Notes: generated by a model not told the origin, from the sequence alone. A stretch of DNA of 64,000 nucleotides from Mycetocola reblochoni REB411 (GCF_900163835.1 NZ_FUKR01000036.1:62001-126000), one strand, 5' to 3'; counted from the stretch's first letter, positions 16,676 through 25,936 are shown. Program-made: numbers and translations.

Positions 16676-17652
16676 AGTCCCAGCTCCTCGACGATGGCGG
16701 ACACGCGGGCGCTCTCCTCCGCGACGAAGGCGTCGAGCTCGTCGCCGGTCATGAAGGTGTCCGTCCAGTTGTTGCGCGCCAGGGTGTCGCGCCACTGCTC
16801 GGTGTCGTGCATCTCGGTGAGGATCTGGACGAGCTCGTCCCTGGTCGCGTCGGGGATGCCGGGGGGAGCGACGTAGCCCCTCCAGTTCGACATCGACACG
16901 TCCAGACCCTCCTCGGCGAACGTCGGGACGTCGACGCCGTCGATCGGCTCGGCGGCGGACATGCCGAGAGCCTTCAGCGTGCCGGCCCCCAACTGGTCCC
17001 TGAAGTCCGTGTACCCGGAGATCCCGGCGACCGCGGTGTGCGAGAGCAGCGCGGTGAGGACCTCCCCGCCGCCGGGGTAGGCGATGTAGGTGATCTCGGT
17101 CGGCGCGATGCCGGCCTCCTCGGCGAGCATGCCGGAGAGCAGGTGGTCGATGCTGCCGAGCGAGCCCCCGGCCAGCGCCGTGCTGCCCGGAGCCTCGCGC
17201 CAGGCAGCGACGAACTCCTCGAGGGTGTCGTAGGGGGAGTCCGCCGGGACGACGAGGACGTTGTAGTCGTCGGCGAGGCGGGCGAGGAGCGTGGTGTCCT
17301 CGACCCGCTCCGGCGTCTTCGACAGCTCGGCTGCGCCCATCATCACGCCGCCGGTGACCATGATCATGTCGTCCCTTCCGGTCATCTGCATCAGCTGGCT
17401 CAGCCCGATCGTCCCCCCGGCGCCCGGCACGTTGACGACCTGGGCGCTGTTGGTGATCCCGTTGGTGCGAAGCGCCTGCTGGCTCTCCCTGGCGAAGGTG
17501 TCCCAGCCGCCGCCCGGCGCCGCCGGCGCCATGAGTGTGAGCGTGCTGCGGGCGCTGGCGCCCTGGGCGGTCGAGCCGGCGTCGACCGCGGCCGCCCCGA
17601 CGAGTCCGATCGTTGCGATGGCCACAACCGTGGCCGTGAGTTGTCTTCTCAT
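16672..17652 (-). CDS. tctC: Tripartite tricarboxylate transporter substrate-binding protein TctC
   Basis: A 326-residue exported binding protein. The signal sequence runs MRRQLTATVVAIATIGLVGAAA. The TctC/Bug-family core begins LMAPAAPGGGWDTFARESQQ, with VVNVPGAGGTIGLSQLM and GGGEVLTALLSHTAVAG further on. It presents substrate to TctAB. ATG 17652 is chosen over an in-frame start 24 nt upstream because GGAAGG is correctly spaced and the signal peptide starts cleanly. It is divergent from the two-component genes at 17793; a palindrome lies between. Confidence 0.92.
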   Translation of the reverse strand: MRRQLTATVVAIATIGLVGAAAVDAGSTAQGASARSTLTLMAPAAPGGGWDTFARESQQALRTNGITNSAQVVNVPGAGGTIGLSQLMQMTGRDDMIMVTGGVMMGAAELSKTPERVEDTTLLARLADDYNVLVVPADSPYDTLEEFVAAWREAPGSTALAGGSLGSIDHLLSGMLAEEAGIAPTEITYIAYPGGGEVLTALLSHTAVAGISGYTDFRDQLGAGTLKALGMSAAEPIDGVDVPTFAEEGLDVSMSNWRGYVAPPGIPDATRDELVQILTEMHDTEQWRDTLARNNWTDTFMTGDELDAFVAEESARVSAIVEELGL

Positions 17653-17751
17653 GTGTCGTGCCTTCCGTCCGGGCACTGCGCTGTGCCCGCGACGCCGTCC
17701 AATATCCCAGCCCTATGCCCCCGCCGGTGCGCGCAGGCGGGTTATGGTCGT

Positions 17752-17768
17752 AACTGGTCACACCAGTT
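17752..17768. promoter_or_regulatory. Palindrome in the tctC / sensor kinase divergent region
   Basis: AACTGGT (17752-17758), CAC, ACCAGTT (17762-17768): 7-bp perfect arms. It lies 24 bp before the sensor kinase start and about 100 bp from the tctC start. It is a plausible binding site for the response regulator encoded at 19075. TATGGT at 17743-17748 could be a -10 for the kinase gene. Confidence 0.5.
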
Positions 17769-17792
17769 CAGCGACGAACGTCAGGAGGCGCC

Positions 17793-19082
17793 GTGTCGGA
17801 GCACACACCGGTGCTGCGGGTCGCGGGGCGACTGCTGCCCCTGGTCCAGGTCGTCATCGTCGTCGTGTGCGTCGCTGTGACGGTCGCCGTCGCCGCGGCC
17901 GTCCACGCCGCCCAGCTTCGACAGGGCATCGGGGAACGGGTCAGGGCCGTGGCGCTCAGCCTCGCGGAGCTGCCCGAGGTCGGGGAGGTTCTCGCCGGCG
18001 CCGTCGACGACGGGGTGGACGAGCGGAGCACCGCCCGTCTGCAACCGGTCGCCGACCTCGTCGCCTCGGCGGCGGGTGTGGACTACGTGGTCGTCACGGA
18101 TGACGACGGCGTCAGGTTCACCCATCCGACCCCTCGGCTCCGCGGCGAGCCGGTGTCGACCGATCCCGCAGAGGTGCTCGGGGGCGCGGAGTTCCTCGGA
18201 ACGGAGACCGGAACCCTTGGGCCGAGCTACCGGGCGAAGGTTCCTGTCCTCGTCGACGGGACCGTCGTCGGGACCGCGTCGGTCGGCATCCTCGAATCGC
18301 GCATCTCTGCCGAGGCCGCGGCGGCCCTCGGCGGGGTGCTGCCCTGGGCACTCGGTGCCGGCCTCGTCGGCACCGCCATGAGCGCACTGCTCGGTGCTCG
18401 CGTCGACGTCAGGCTCCGCGCGGCCGCCGTACAGGGCATCGAGCTGGAGCACACCAGGGCGCGCGAGGCGGAGCTGGCCGCCCAGACGCACGAGTTCCGC
18501 AACCGCCTGCACGTCATCGCCGGCATGGTCGAGTCGGGCCGGTCGCGTGAGGCGCTCGGCTTCATCGGAGAGGTGGTCCCCGTCGTGCCGGGTGGCTCGC
18601 CGGCGGTCGTCGGCGATGCGCGGGTGGACGCTCTGCTCCGCGCGCTCGCGGCCGAGGCGTCAGCCGTGGGCGTTCGGCTGGCCGTGAGCGGGGCGGCCGA
18701 CCCCGCGGCGGTCGATGTGGACGTCATCACCGTGCTCGGCAATCTCGCCGACAACGCGATCGAGGCCTGCGCCGGGGGCGACGGCCCGCGGGAGGTGCGG
18801 GTGCGGCTCGACGTCGACCGGTCGCGCGTCGAGATCGAGGTACAGGACTCCGGTCACGGCATCGATCCCGCGCTGGCGCCGGACGTTTTCGCCCGCGGGG
18901 TGACGACGCACGAACCCGACGGCGGCGGGGCGGCCAGGGGCGAGGGGCTCGCCACGGTCGCTGAGATCTGCCGCCACCGGGGCGGTGCTGCGGAACTGGG
19001 GTGCCTGCCGTCCGGGGGCACACGGTTCCGTGCCTCCTGGCCGTTGCGACGCCCTGCCGTGGCGGGTGGTCGCGATGGCTGA
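17793..19082 (+). CDS. CitA/DcuS-family sensor histidine kinase
   Basis: A 429-residue membrane sensor. TM1 (about 18-40) and TM2 (about 186-208) flank an extracytoplasmic ligand-binding domain (about 41-185) like those that sense di- and tricarboxylates. The H-box is QTHEFRNRLHVIAGMVESGR with phospho-acceptor His243, and the HATPase domain has NLADNAIEA and EVQDSGHGI. Only about 30 residues join TM2 to the H-box, so the cytoplasmic PAS domain found in CitA and DcuS is missing. GTG 17793 follows AGGAGG. It overlaps the response regulator by 8 nt and is divergent from tctCBA, which it presumably controls. Confidence 0.88.
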   Translation: MSEHTPVLRVAGRLLPLVQVVIVVVCVAVTVAVAAAVHAAQLRQGIGERVRAVALSLAELPEVGEVLAGAVDDGVDERSTARLQPVADLVASAAGVDYVVVTDDDGVRFTHPTPRLRGEPVSTDPAEVLGGAEFLGTETGTLGPSYRAKVPVLVDGTVVGTASVGILESRISAEAAAALGGVLPWALGAGLVGTAMSALLGARVDVRLRAAAVQGIELEHTRAREAELAAQTHEFRNRLHVIAGMVESGRSREALGFIGEVVPVVPGGSPAVVGDARVDALLRALAAEASAVGVRLAVSGAADPAAVDVDVITVLGNLADNAIEACAGGDGPREVRVRLDVDRSRVEIEVQDSGHGIDPALAPDVFARGVTTHEPDGGGAARGEGLATVAEICRHRGGAAELGCLPSGGTRFRASWPLRRPAVAGGRDG

Positions 19083-19815
19083 GCGCCGCGTCCTCGTCGT
19101 CGACGACGACCCGGACGTCGCCGAACTGCACGCGCGCCGTGTCGCGGCCGTCGAGGGGTTCCGGCTCGTCGGCGTCGCTCACACCGGCGTCGACGCCGTC
19201 AGGGCGGTCGGTGAGCTCGCGCCCGACCTCGTCCTGCTCGACGTGCACCTGCCTGACATCAGCGGCGTCGAGGTGCTGCACCGCGTGCGGACGCCGTCCG
19301 CGGGGTCGGCCGCGCCGGGCGCGGATACGGCGGCCGCCCCCGACGTGATCGTGATCAGCGCCGCGTCGGACCGCATCGCCGTCGGGCAGGCCCTCGCGGC
19401 GGGCGTCGCGGACTACATCGTCAAACCCGTATCGGCGAGCGAGCTCGCGCGCCGCCTGCGCCAGTACCGCGACCTGCCTCGGAACGGCGTCCCCGATGCG
19501 GTGGCTGGCAGCCTCGAGCAACGGTCGATCGACGCGCTCGTCGCCGCGGGAACGGGGCCGATCCGTACCGTGCCGTCCGCCCTCCTGCAGCGTCTGCCGA
19601 AGGGCCTGTCCGAGCCGACCGCGCGCGCCATCCTGAACAGCGTCCCCCTGGACGTCCCGCGGCCGGCGGCGTGGATCGCGGAGCGGGCGGGGGTCTCACG
19701 GATCACCGCTCGCCGATACCTGGAGCTGCTGCGCACGGCCGGTGTCGTGGAGCTGAGCCACCGCTACGGCGTCCCCGGCCGGCCGGAGCAGCGCTTCCTG
19801 CGGACGAGCGACTAG
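19075..19815 (+). CDS. CitB/DcuR-family response regulator
   Basis: A 246-residue protein. The receiver domain (1-125) has acidic residues at 10-12 (VVDDDP), phospho-acceptor Asp56 (LVLLDVHLPD) and Lys in IVKPVSASEL. The C-terminal DNA-binding domain (about 150-246) contains AERAGVSRITARRYLELL, a winged-helix-type reader as in CitB. It is expected to activate tctCBA in response to the upstream kinase. Its TAG stop overlaps the TAG of the convergent gene in the single tetranucleotide CTAG at 19812-19815. Confidence 0.9.
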   Translation: MAERRVLVVDDDPDVAELHARRVAAVEGFRLVGVAHTGVDAVRAVGELAPDLVLLDVHLPDISGVEVLHRVRTPSAGSAAPGADTAAAPDVIVISAASDRIAVGQALAAGVADYIVKPVSASELARRLRQYRDLPRNGVPDAVAGSLEQRSIDALVAAGTGPIRTVPSALLQRLPKGLSEPTARAILNSVPLDVPRPAAWIAERAGVSRITARRYLELLRTAGVVELSHRYGVPGRPEQRFLRTSD

Positions 19816-20636
19816 CCGGCGGACACCACGCCGAGCAGCTGTCCGTGCAGGAGTCCGTTGCTCGCCAGCGAGCTGCGCGTGGCGATGGTCTCGACGCCAT
19901 CGATATCGGTGAAACGCCCTCCTGCCTCCCGAACGATCGGCACGAGCGCGGCGAGGTCGTACTCCTTGACGTCGAACTCCGCGACCGCGTCGAGCACGCC
20001 CTCGGCGAGGAGCATGTACGACCACATGTCGCCGTACGCCCTGTCGCGCCAGACGGTGCGGCTCAGCTCGGTGAGCTGTGCCAGCCGGCCGACCTGGTCC
20101 CACTGCTCGATGCTCTGGAAGCTCAGTGAGGCGTCGGCGATGTTGTCGACGGCGGACACCCCGAGTCGACGCGCACCGTCCTCGCCCGTCCTCCTCGTCC
20201 ACGCGCCGAGGCCTGTCGCGGCCCACCAGCGCTGCTGGAACCCCGGCGCGCTGACCACACCGAGCTGAGGGACTCCGTCGACGGCGAGGGAGATCAGAGT
20301 GGCCCAGTTGGGGACGCCACGGAGGAAGTTCGCCGTCCCGTCGATCGGGTCGATGATCCACTGGCGGCTCGACGTGCCCTCCGTGCCGTATTCTTCGCCG
20401 AGGATGCCGTCGTCGGGGCGCCGCTCCGCCAGCAGGTCGCGGATCGCACGCTCGACCGCCAGATCGGCGTCCGTGACGTAGCTGCGGTCGGGCTTGGTGC
20501 TGATCTCCAGGTCGCGAGCCGTGAAGCGGGCAGCGGAGATCTGGTCGGCGGCGTCGGCGAGCGTGTGGGCGAACGCGAGGTCGTCGGCGAGGGAGTGAGC
20601 GCTGTCAAGCGTGGAGGGGGTGGAGGGGGCGGTCAT
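19812..20636 (-). CDS. hisN: Inositol-monophosphatase-family enzyme, probable histidinol-phosphatase HisN
   Basis: A 274-residue metal-dependent phosphatase. The metal-binding motifs are EEYGTEG, WIIDPIDGTANFLRG and, near the C-terminus, EYDLAALVPIVREAGG. Actinobacteria use an IMPase-family HisN for the histidinol-phosphate step of histidine synthesis, and the DADLAVERAIRDLL region resembles those enzymes; an inositol phosphatase role cannot be excluded. ATG 20636 lies 6 nt after TACTGT (20643-20648, minus), so a leaderless mRNA is likely. It is convergent with the response regulator, sharing CTAG. Confidence 0.8.
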   Translation of the reverse strand: MTAPSTPSTLDSAHSLADDLAFAHTLADAADQISAARFTARDLEISTKPDRSYVTDADLAVERAIRDLLAERRPDDGILGEEYGTEGTSSRQWIIDPIDGTANFLRGVPNWATLISLAVDGVPQLGVVSAPGFQQRWWAATGLGAWTRRTGEDGARRLGVSAVDNIADASLSFQSIEQWDQVGRLAQLTELSRTVWRDRAYGDMWSYMLLAEGVLDAVAEFDVKEYDLAALVPIVREAGGRFTDIDGVETIATRSSLASNGLLHGQLLGVVSAG

Positions 20637-20677
20637 GTCCCCACAGTATCTCCCGACACGCCGTCCCACCGATGCGA

Positions 20678-20707
20678 TTGGCAGGGCCGATGCGGCGATG
20701 GTAACGT
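20678..20707 (+). promoter_or_regulatory. Promoter of tRNA-Lys
   Basis: TTGGCA (20678-20683) and TAACGT (20702-20707) with an 18-bp spacer, 35 bp before the mature tRNA. The -10 lies inside the perfect palindrome GTAACGTTAC (20701-20710). Confidence 0.6.
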
Positions 20708-20742
20708 TACTTCCTGGTTCGAGCGGCTTGATTGCTCGCCCC

Positions 20743-20818
20743 GCACCTCTAGCTCAATCGGCAGAGCAACTGACTCTTAATCAGTGGGTTCTCGGTTCAA
20801 GTCCGAGGGGGTGCACCA
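20743..20818 (+). tRNA. tRNA-Lys (anticodon CUU)
   Basis: Acceptor GCACCTC (20743-20749) pairs with GGGGTGC (20808-20814), discriminator A at 20815, and encoded CCA at 20816-20818. The anticodon arm CTGACTCTTAATCAG gives anticodon CTT. The D-arm AGCTCAATCGGCAGAGC and T-arm GGTTCAAGTCC are standard. Confidence 0.97.
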
Positions 20819-20829
20819 CCTCATCAGAT

Positions 20830-20853
20830 GGCCCCGCTTCGGCGGGGCCTTTC
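20830..20853 (+). terminator. Terminator of tRNA-Lys
   Basis: GGCCCCGC (20830-20837), a TTCG tetraloop, GCGGGGCC (20842-20849), then TTTCT. Confidence 0.92.
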
Positions 20854-20981
20854 TGCTGTGCGGTGCGGATGCCGCGGTGCTCGTCCACGGTACCGGGCTG
20901 CCCGTGGCGCGCGGGTGTCGGTGGTCACGGGCAGACTGGCGCAGGGCGCCGTCGAGCGCCACTCGATCACGAGGGGGCAGC

Positions 20982-21770
20982 ATGCCGGAGGGTGATACCG
21001 TCCACCGTCTGGCCGAGCGCCTTGCGGCCGTCCAGCGCGGGAGGGAGCTCGTCCGGGCGGAGCTGCGCACCCCGTCGACGGCCACCGCCGATCTGACCGG
21101 TGCCATCGTGGACGACGTGGTCGCGCACGGCAAACACCTCTTTCACCACCTCGGCGGACGGAGTCTGCACACCCACCTGCGGATGGACGGGCGGTGGCAG
21201 GTGATCCCCGAGTCGGCTCCGCAGCGCTGGCAGCGCCCCTCCTGGGCGGCGCGGGCGATTCTCGGCACCTCGGACAGCCTGGCGATCGGTTTCGACCTCG
21301 GCGTCGTCGAGGTTCTCGACGCCGCGGGCGAGGCATCGGTCCGGGCCAGGCTCGGCCCCGATCCGCTGAGCGCGGAGTGGGACGCCCGCGTCGCGGCGCG
21401 CGGTCTCGCCGAGGCCTCGGCGACCGGGGTCGGCGCGGCCGTCGCGCTCGGCGACCAGTCCATCATGGCCGGACCGGGGCAGGTCTACGTGACGGAGGTC
21501 TGCTTCCTCGCGGGCGTCGACCCGCGGCGGCCCCTCGCGTCCACCGAGACGGAGCGTGTCGTGTCGCTGGTCGAACGGACGATGCGGGCCAACCTGCCGC
21601 GGCGACGGCGGGTGTTCACCGGGCGCGACCGGCCCGGCCAGCGCACCTGGGTCTACGGGCGTTCAGGGCGGAGCTGCCTGCGCTGCGGCACACCGCTGCG
21701 CGTCGACGAACTCGGCGCGACACCGCTGACCGCACGCGGTGTCGTCTGGTGCCCCTCCTGCCAGCGGTGA
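20982..21770 (+). CDS. Fpg/Nei-family DNA glycosylase (Nei2-like)
   Basis: A 262-residue base-excision repair glycosylase/AP lyase. The N-terminus MPEGDTVHRL supplies catalytic Pro2 and Glu3. The helix-two-turn-helix region contains ALGDQSIMAGPGQVYVTEVCFLAGV. A C-terminal zinc finger has the pattern SCLRCG...CPSC. The MPEGD start and finger spacing match the actinobacterial endonuclease VIII (Nei) group rather than MutM (MPELPEV). ATG 20982 follows GAGGGGG. It is alone downstream of tRNA-Lys. Confidence 0.9.
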   Translation: MPEGDTVHRLAERLAAVQRGRELVRAELRTPSTATADLTGAIVDDVVAHGKHLFHHLGGRSLHTHLRMDGRWQVIPESAPQRWQRPSWAARAILGTSDSLAIGFDLGVVEVLDAAGEASVRARLGPDPLSAEWDARVAARGLAEASATGVGAAVALGDQSIMAGPGQVYVTEVCFLAGVDPRRPLASTETERVVSLVERTMRANLPRRRRVFTGRDRPGQRTWVYGRSGRSCLRCGTPLRVDELGATPLTARGVVWCPSCQR

Positions 21771-21815
21771 CCCGCACGGGATCCGGCCGCCAGGCGGGCA
21801 GCGACATCGTCGGTG

Positions 21816-22247
21816 TCAGGACGCGGCGGACTCGCTGGCGGTCCGCCCCCGCGGGTGCACCATGTCCTCGCGGATGACCGACGGGTCGTGGCCGGCCGGG
21901 TCCGCCCAGACGGCGATCCCATTCAGCTCGCGCTCGATGTAGTCGCGCTGCTCCTTGGCGTCGCGTCGCTCGCTCGGCCCCGTCACAGCCGACGGCTCGG
22001 ACGTCGCCACGACCGCCTCGACGATCTCCGCGGTCAGCGACGCGCACGAGATCCGCTGGAAAATGGTGTCCGACACGTCAGTCGCGTCCTCGCGGCGCTG
22101 CAGGACCCACCGGCCGTCGACGCCGATCTGCTCGGCGACGATTCTGAGGACGGCCGCCTCGATCCGGTCGCGGTCCAGCGGCGCGGGCGCCGGCGCAGCC
22201 GTCACCGGTGCGACGGGTTGTGCGCGATGCTTGCGACGACCGAACAT
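21816..22247 (-). CDS. Hypothetical protein (143 aa)
   Basis: Product unrecognised. It is soluble, with a basic start (MFGRRKHRAQ), a Pro/Ala-rich linker, then a compact predicted alpha/beta region (RIEAAVLRIVAEQIGVDGRW) and an acidic/basic helical segment (SERRDAKEQRDYIERELNG). It may be a small cytoplasmic regulator; no catalytic motif is visible. ATG 22247 is preceded by GAGGAG at good spacing, which supports it as a real gene. Convergent with the glycosylase gene, 45 bp apart. Confidence 0.6.
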   Translation of the reverse strand: MFGRRKHRAQPVAPVTAAPAPAPLDRDRIEAAVLRIVAEQIGVDGRWVLQRREDATDVSDTIFQRISCASLTAEIVEAVVATSEPSAVTGPSERRDAKEQRDYIERELNGIAVWADPAGHDPSVIREDMVHPRGRTASESAAS

Positions 22248-22336
22248 GGCGGCGACTCCTCATGACGAATGGACTTCGTCACCAGTGTCCTGGCAAAACC
22301 GCGCGATCACGGGCGACACGCCGCCCCGAGCCGAAG

Positions 22337-22531
22337 CTAGCCGTCGATCTCGCCGCGCTCGATCCGCCCCTGCTCCCTGACGGCGCCCACGGCGAGGGCG
22401 ACGCTGATGCCCCAGCTGACCCAGAGCAGCACGAGCCGCCAGTCGCGGGGGCCCGACCGGGTCGCCTTGACGACGCTCCAGGCGCCGGTCACGGCTCCGA
22501 TGAGGGAGGTGTTCAGAAGATACTTGCGCAT
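22337..22531 (-). CDS. Small membrane protein (64 aa)
   Basis: The frame from ATG 22531 (GGAG upstream) gives MRKYLLNTSLIGAVTGAWSV, a possible first helix, and LVLLWVSWGISVALAVGAV, a clear second helix, ending with a charged tail (REQGRIERGEIDG). The layout suggests a two-helix membrane protein. Function is unknown. Confidence 0.6.
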   Translation of the reverse strand: MRKYLLNTSLIGAVTGAWSVVKATRSGPRDWRLVLLWVSWGISVALAVGAVREQGRIERGEIDG

Positions 22532-22569
22532 GCTCGCTCCGAGGGTGCGGGGACGGGGTGCGCACGAGT

Positions 22570-23463
22570 CTAGCCGTCGCGCTGGTCCTCGCCGTCGTTG
22601 TGGCCGTCCGGGGTGAGGTGCGCCCGGATGCTCCGGTGCCTGTGGCCGCGCAGGTGGTCGGTCCCCGTGCGGTTCTGGCCGAGATGGGTGCGGGCGAACT
22701 GCAGCGTCTCCTCCAGCAGCATCAGGCGTTCGACGTCGTCCTTCGCGCCGCGGGTGTTGATCTCCGCCACGACGTGACCGGCGAAGCCGTTCTCGACGGC
22801 GAAGCGCAGGGTCTCGGCGACGGGCTGAGCGCCGTGCCCGGGAACGAGGTGCTCGTCGAAGACGCGATTCTCGTCCTGCGAGCGCGAACCGTCGCACAGG
22901 TGGATGTGCTGGAGGCGCGGACCCAGGCGCCTCGCGAGCTCGAGCGAGTTCAGCCCGGACAGCGAGGCGTGGGAGAAGTCGAGGGTGACGTGGTCGCAGT
23001 CCATGTCCTCGGGGCTCCAGCCGGGGGAGTAGGCGGCCATGGTCCGGCCCCTGACAGCCCAGGGGAACATGTTCTCGACGGCGATGTCGACGCCGGAGTC
23101 CTGCTCCGTCTCGCGCACGATCGTCAGGAAGTTCTGCGCGTACCCCCGCTGCCACCTGAACGGAGGGTGCACGACGACGGTCTCCGCGCCGATCGCCGCC
23201 GCGAGCTCGGCCGACCGCCTGAGCTTGACGGCGGGGTCGCGGCCCCAGACGAAGTGCGTCAGCAGCAGGACCGGCGCGTGCACGGAGAGCACCGGCATCC
23301 GGTGCCTCTCGCTCAGCGCGCGGATGGCTTCGGCGTCACGAGTGATGTCCTCGTTGGTGACCATCACCTCGATGCCGTCGTAGCCGGCGTCCTCAGCGAG
23401 CGCGAAGGCGCGCTCGAGGCCGAGGGGATAGACGCAGGAACTGCTCATGCCGACACGGATCAT
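22570..23463 (-). CDS. Sugar phosphate isomerase/epimerase-like TIM-barrel protein
   Basis: A 297-residue xylose-isomerase-like (AP endonuclease 2 superfamily) protein. The pattern includes LAEDAGYDGIEVMV, VLSVHAPVLLL, GAETVVVHPP, DIAVENMFPW, LDFSHASLSG, HIHLCDGS and FAGHVVAEINTRG, with the His, Glu and Asp that bind metal at the barrel mouth. Substrate cannot be read from sequence. ATG 23463 sits 6 nt after TATCCT (23470-23475, minus), a probable leaderless start, divergent from otsA; an in-frame start 54 nt upstream is less likely. Confidence 0.78.
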   Translation of the reverse strand: MIRVGMSSSCVYPLGLERAFALAEDAGYDGIEVMVTNEDITRDAEAIRALSERHRMPVLSVHAPVLLLTHFVWGRDPAVKLRRSAELAAAIGAETVVVHPPFRWQRGYAQNFLTIVRETEQDSGVDIAVENMFPWAVRGRTMAAYSPGWSPEDMDCDHVTLDFSHASLSGLNSLELARRLGPRLQHIHLCDGSRSQDENRVFDEHLVPGHGAQPVAETLRFAVENGFAGHVVAEINTRGAKDDVERLMLLEETLQFARTHLGQNRTGTDHLRGHRHRSIRAHLTPDGHNDGEDQRDG

Positions 23464-23558
23464 GCGGCCAGGATAGTGTCGCCGACTGGCCGCCACCTCC
23501 GTGCCGCGGCGTGCCATCGCGCTGATAGCCTGTGAGCGTCGACGCTGCGGAGGGCCTC

Positions 23559-25097
23559 ATGACAGAGCACGACCACCCGGACCACCCCCGATTCGATTTC
23601 GTGGTGGTGGCGAACCGACTGCCCGTCGATCGCGTGGTCGACGGCGACGGCAACGCCTCATGGCGCACCTCGCCCGGCGGTCTCGTCACCGCGCTCGAGC
23701 CGGTCATGCGGGAGACCGAGGGGGCCTGGATCGGTTGGCCGGGGGGAACGGTCAACGACATCGAGCCGTTCGACTACAACGGGACCTGGATCGAGCCGAT
23801 GCCGCTCAGCGCTCAGGAGGTCGAGGAGTACTACGAGGGGTTCTCCAACGACACCCTCTGGCCGCTGTACCACGACGTGATCGCTCCGCCGAGCTACCAC
23901 CGCGAGTGGTGGGACAGCTACCGCACGGTGAATCAGCGCTTCGCGGAGCGGGCCGCGCAGCTCGCGGCCCACGGAGCGACCGTCTGGGTGCATGACTACC
24001 AGCTTCAGCTCGTTCCCGGCATCCTCAGGGAGATGCGGCCGGACGTCACGATCGGGTTCTTCAACCACATCCCGTTCCCCGCCTACGGCATCTACTCCCA
24101 GCTGCCCTGGCGCACGCAGATCATCCGCGGGCTGCTGGGCGCGGACGTCATCGGCTTCCAGAGGGCGGCCGACGCCGGCAACTTCCAGCGGGCCGTCCGC
24201 CGGCTGCTGAGCTACGAGGCCAGCGGCACGACGATCACCGTGCCCACCGACGAGGACGGGAAGGTCACCAGCGGGTCGCGCAACACGAAGCGTCCGAGCG
24301 GGCCGACCCGCACGGTCGTCGCCCGGCACTACCCGATCTCCATCGATGCGCTCGCCTACGAGCGGCTGGCGAGGGAGCCGCGGGTGCAGGAGCGCGCGGC
24401 CCAGATCCGTTCGGAGCTCGGCAACCCGCGCACGATCATGCTCGGCGTCGACAGGCTCGACTACACGAAGGGCATCCGGCACCGGTTGAAGGCGTACGGC
24501 GAGCTGCTGGCCGAGGGGCGTCTGCAGATCGAGGACGTGTCGCTCATCCAGGTCGCCAGCCCCTCACGCGAGCGCGTCGAGACCTACAAGCAGCTCCGAG
24601 ACGAGATCGAGCTGACGGTCGGCCGGATCAACGGCGACTTCGGCACGATCGGCCACAGCGCCATCAGCTACCTGCACCACGGCTACCCCCGCGAGGAGAT
24701 GGTCGCGCTGTTCCTCGCGGCGGACATCGTGCTGGTCACGGCGTTGCGCGACGGGATGAACCTGGTGGCGAAGGAGTACGCCGCCGTGCGGTACGACAAC
24801 GACGGGGTGCTGGTGCTCAGCGAGTTCGCCGGTGCCGCCGACGAGCTCAAACGTGCGCTCCTGGTCAACCCTCACGACATCGAGGGGTTGAAGGACACCA
24901 TCATGACCGCGGTGGAGATGCCGAGGGCCGAGCGCTCGCGGCGGATGCGCGCGATGCGGAAGAGGGTGATGGAGCACGACGTGGCCGTGTGGTCGCGCAG
25001 CTTCCTCCGCGAACTGTCCCCGTATCAGCTCTCCCGCGGTGGGACGGATCTGCTCGCCGTCGTCGAGGCGCGGCCGGGTGCGGCAGACCACGCCTGA
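23559..25097 (+). CDS. otsA: Trehalose-6-phosphate synthase
   Basis: A 512-residue GT20 glycosyltransferase that makes trehalose 6-phosphate from UDP-glucose (or ADP-glucose) and glucose 6-phosphate. Signature segments: [56 protein letters not shown] and [19 protein letters not shown] 23559 follows GGAGG by a few nt; an in-frame GTG at 23532 would add nine unconserved residues. TAGCCT at 23526-23531 is a plausible -10. It forms an operon with otsB (28 nt gap). Confidence 0.96.
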   Translation: MTEHDHPDHPRFDFVVVANRLPVDRVVDGDGNASWRTSPGGLVTALEPVMRETEGAWIGWPGGTVNDIEPFDYNGTWIEPMPLSAQEVEEYYEGFSNDTLWPLYHDVIAPPSYHREWWDSYRTVNQRFAERAAQLAAHGATVWVHDYQLQLVPGILREMRPDVTIGFFNHIPFPAYGIYSQLPWRTQIIRGLLGADVIGFQRAADAGNFQRAVRRLLSYEASGTTITVPTDEDGKVTSGSRNTKRPSGPTRTVVARHYPISIDALAYERLAREPRVQERAAQIRSELGNPRTIMLGVDRLDYTKGIRHRLKAYGELLAEGRLQIEDVSLIQVASPSRERVETYKQLRDEIELTVGRINGDFGTIGHSAISYLHHGYPREEMVALFLAADIVLVTALRDGMNLVAKEYAAVRYDNDGVLVLSEFAGAADELKRALLVNPHDIEGLKDTIMTAVEMPRAERSRRMRAMRKRVMEHDVAVWSRSFLRELSPYQLSRGGTDLLAVVEARPGAADHA

Positions 25098-25125
25098 GGG
25101 CGCCTGACCGGTAGACAAGAAAGGC

Positions 25126-25890
25126 ATGACCGTGCAGATCGATGACGCATTGCTCGACCCGCTCGTCGAGGCGGAGACCCTCCTGGTGGCGCTTGACTTC
25201 GACGGAACGCTCGCCCCCTTCGAGAAGGACCCGGCGGACTCGCGCATGGTCCCGGCCGCGGCTGAGGCTCTGGCGGAGCTCCGGGAGGCGCCGGGGGTGG
25301 CGCTGGCGCTGGTCTCCGGTCGGGCCGTGGAGAGCCTGACGGCGGCGGCGCGGCCGGCGGAGGGCGACTACCTCGCCGGTTCGCACGGACTCGAGATCCG
25401 GGAACCGGGGGAGAAGCTGCGGCTGCTCGCTCCCGAGGAGGCCCTGCAGCGGCGCGACGCGCTTCACGATGTCTTGCACTCCGTCGTCTCGGGCGTTCCC
25501 GACGCCTGGGTCGAGTCGAAGCCGGCCGGGTTCGCCGTGCACACCAGGGCCCTGTCCGAGCAGGCGGCCGAGGAGCTCGGCGATCGGGCGGCGGCAGCGG
25601 TCGTCGCCAGGGGCATTCCGGCGAGCAGCCGACGGGGGAACGGCGTCAGAGAGTTCGCGCTCGCAGAGGCGGACAAGGGGCAGGCCATCGAGCACTTCCG
25701 CCGGGTGGTCGGCGCCGACGCCGTGCTGTTCGCGGGCGACGACGTCACCGATGAGGACGGCTTCGCCGTCATGGGTTTACGCGACCTCGGGGTCAAGGTC
25801 GGCGAGGGACGGACGAGGGCTCGGGCGCGCGTGGCGTCGCCCGGCGAGCTGGCCGCGCTCCTGCTCCGCATTAAAAAACTGCGATCATAG
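25126..25890 (+). CDS. otsB: Trehalose-6-phosphate phosphatase
   Basis: A 254-residue HAD-superfamily phosphatase that completes trehalose synthesis. The nucleophile motif is LLVALDFDGTLAPF, motif II is ALVSGR, and motifs III/IV are DKGQAIEHF and LFAGDDVTDEDGF. The substrate cap lies between about 100 and 190. It works directly after OtsA, giving trehalose for osmoprotection or envelope glycolipids. Ribosome binding site AGAAAGG. Confidence 0.95.
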   Translation: MTVQIDDALLDPLVEAETLLVALDFDGTLAPFEKDPADSRMVPAAAEALAELREAPGVALALVSGRAVESLTAAARPAEGDYLAGSHGLEIREPGEKLRLLAPEEALQRRDALHDVLHSVVSGVPDAWVESKPAGFAVHTRALSEQAAEELGDRAAAAVVARGIPASSRRGNGVREFALAEADKGQAIEHFRRVVGADAVLFAGDDVTDEDGFAVMGLRDLGVKVGEGRTRARARVASPGELAALLLRIKKLRS

Positions 25891-25936
25891 TTTTTCGCTG
25901 TCCGGAGCGGCGTGCACGGGGTTCTAAACTGAGGCC

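Noticed and set aside
16028-17761. A single 577-codon minus frame that would fuse tctB to an upstream segment
   Set aside because: The upstream part is out of frame with the conserved TctC protein. TctB has its own GTG at 16675 overlapping the tctC stop.
25891-25936. Leader peptide or T-box before ilvD
   Set aside because: The gap is 46 nt and the -10 is 6 nt from the ATG, leaving no room for a leader.
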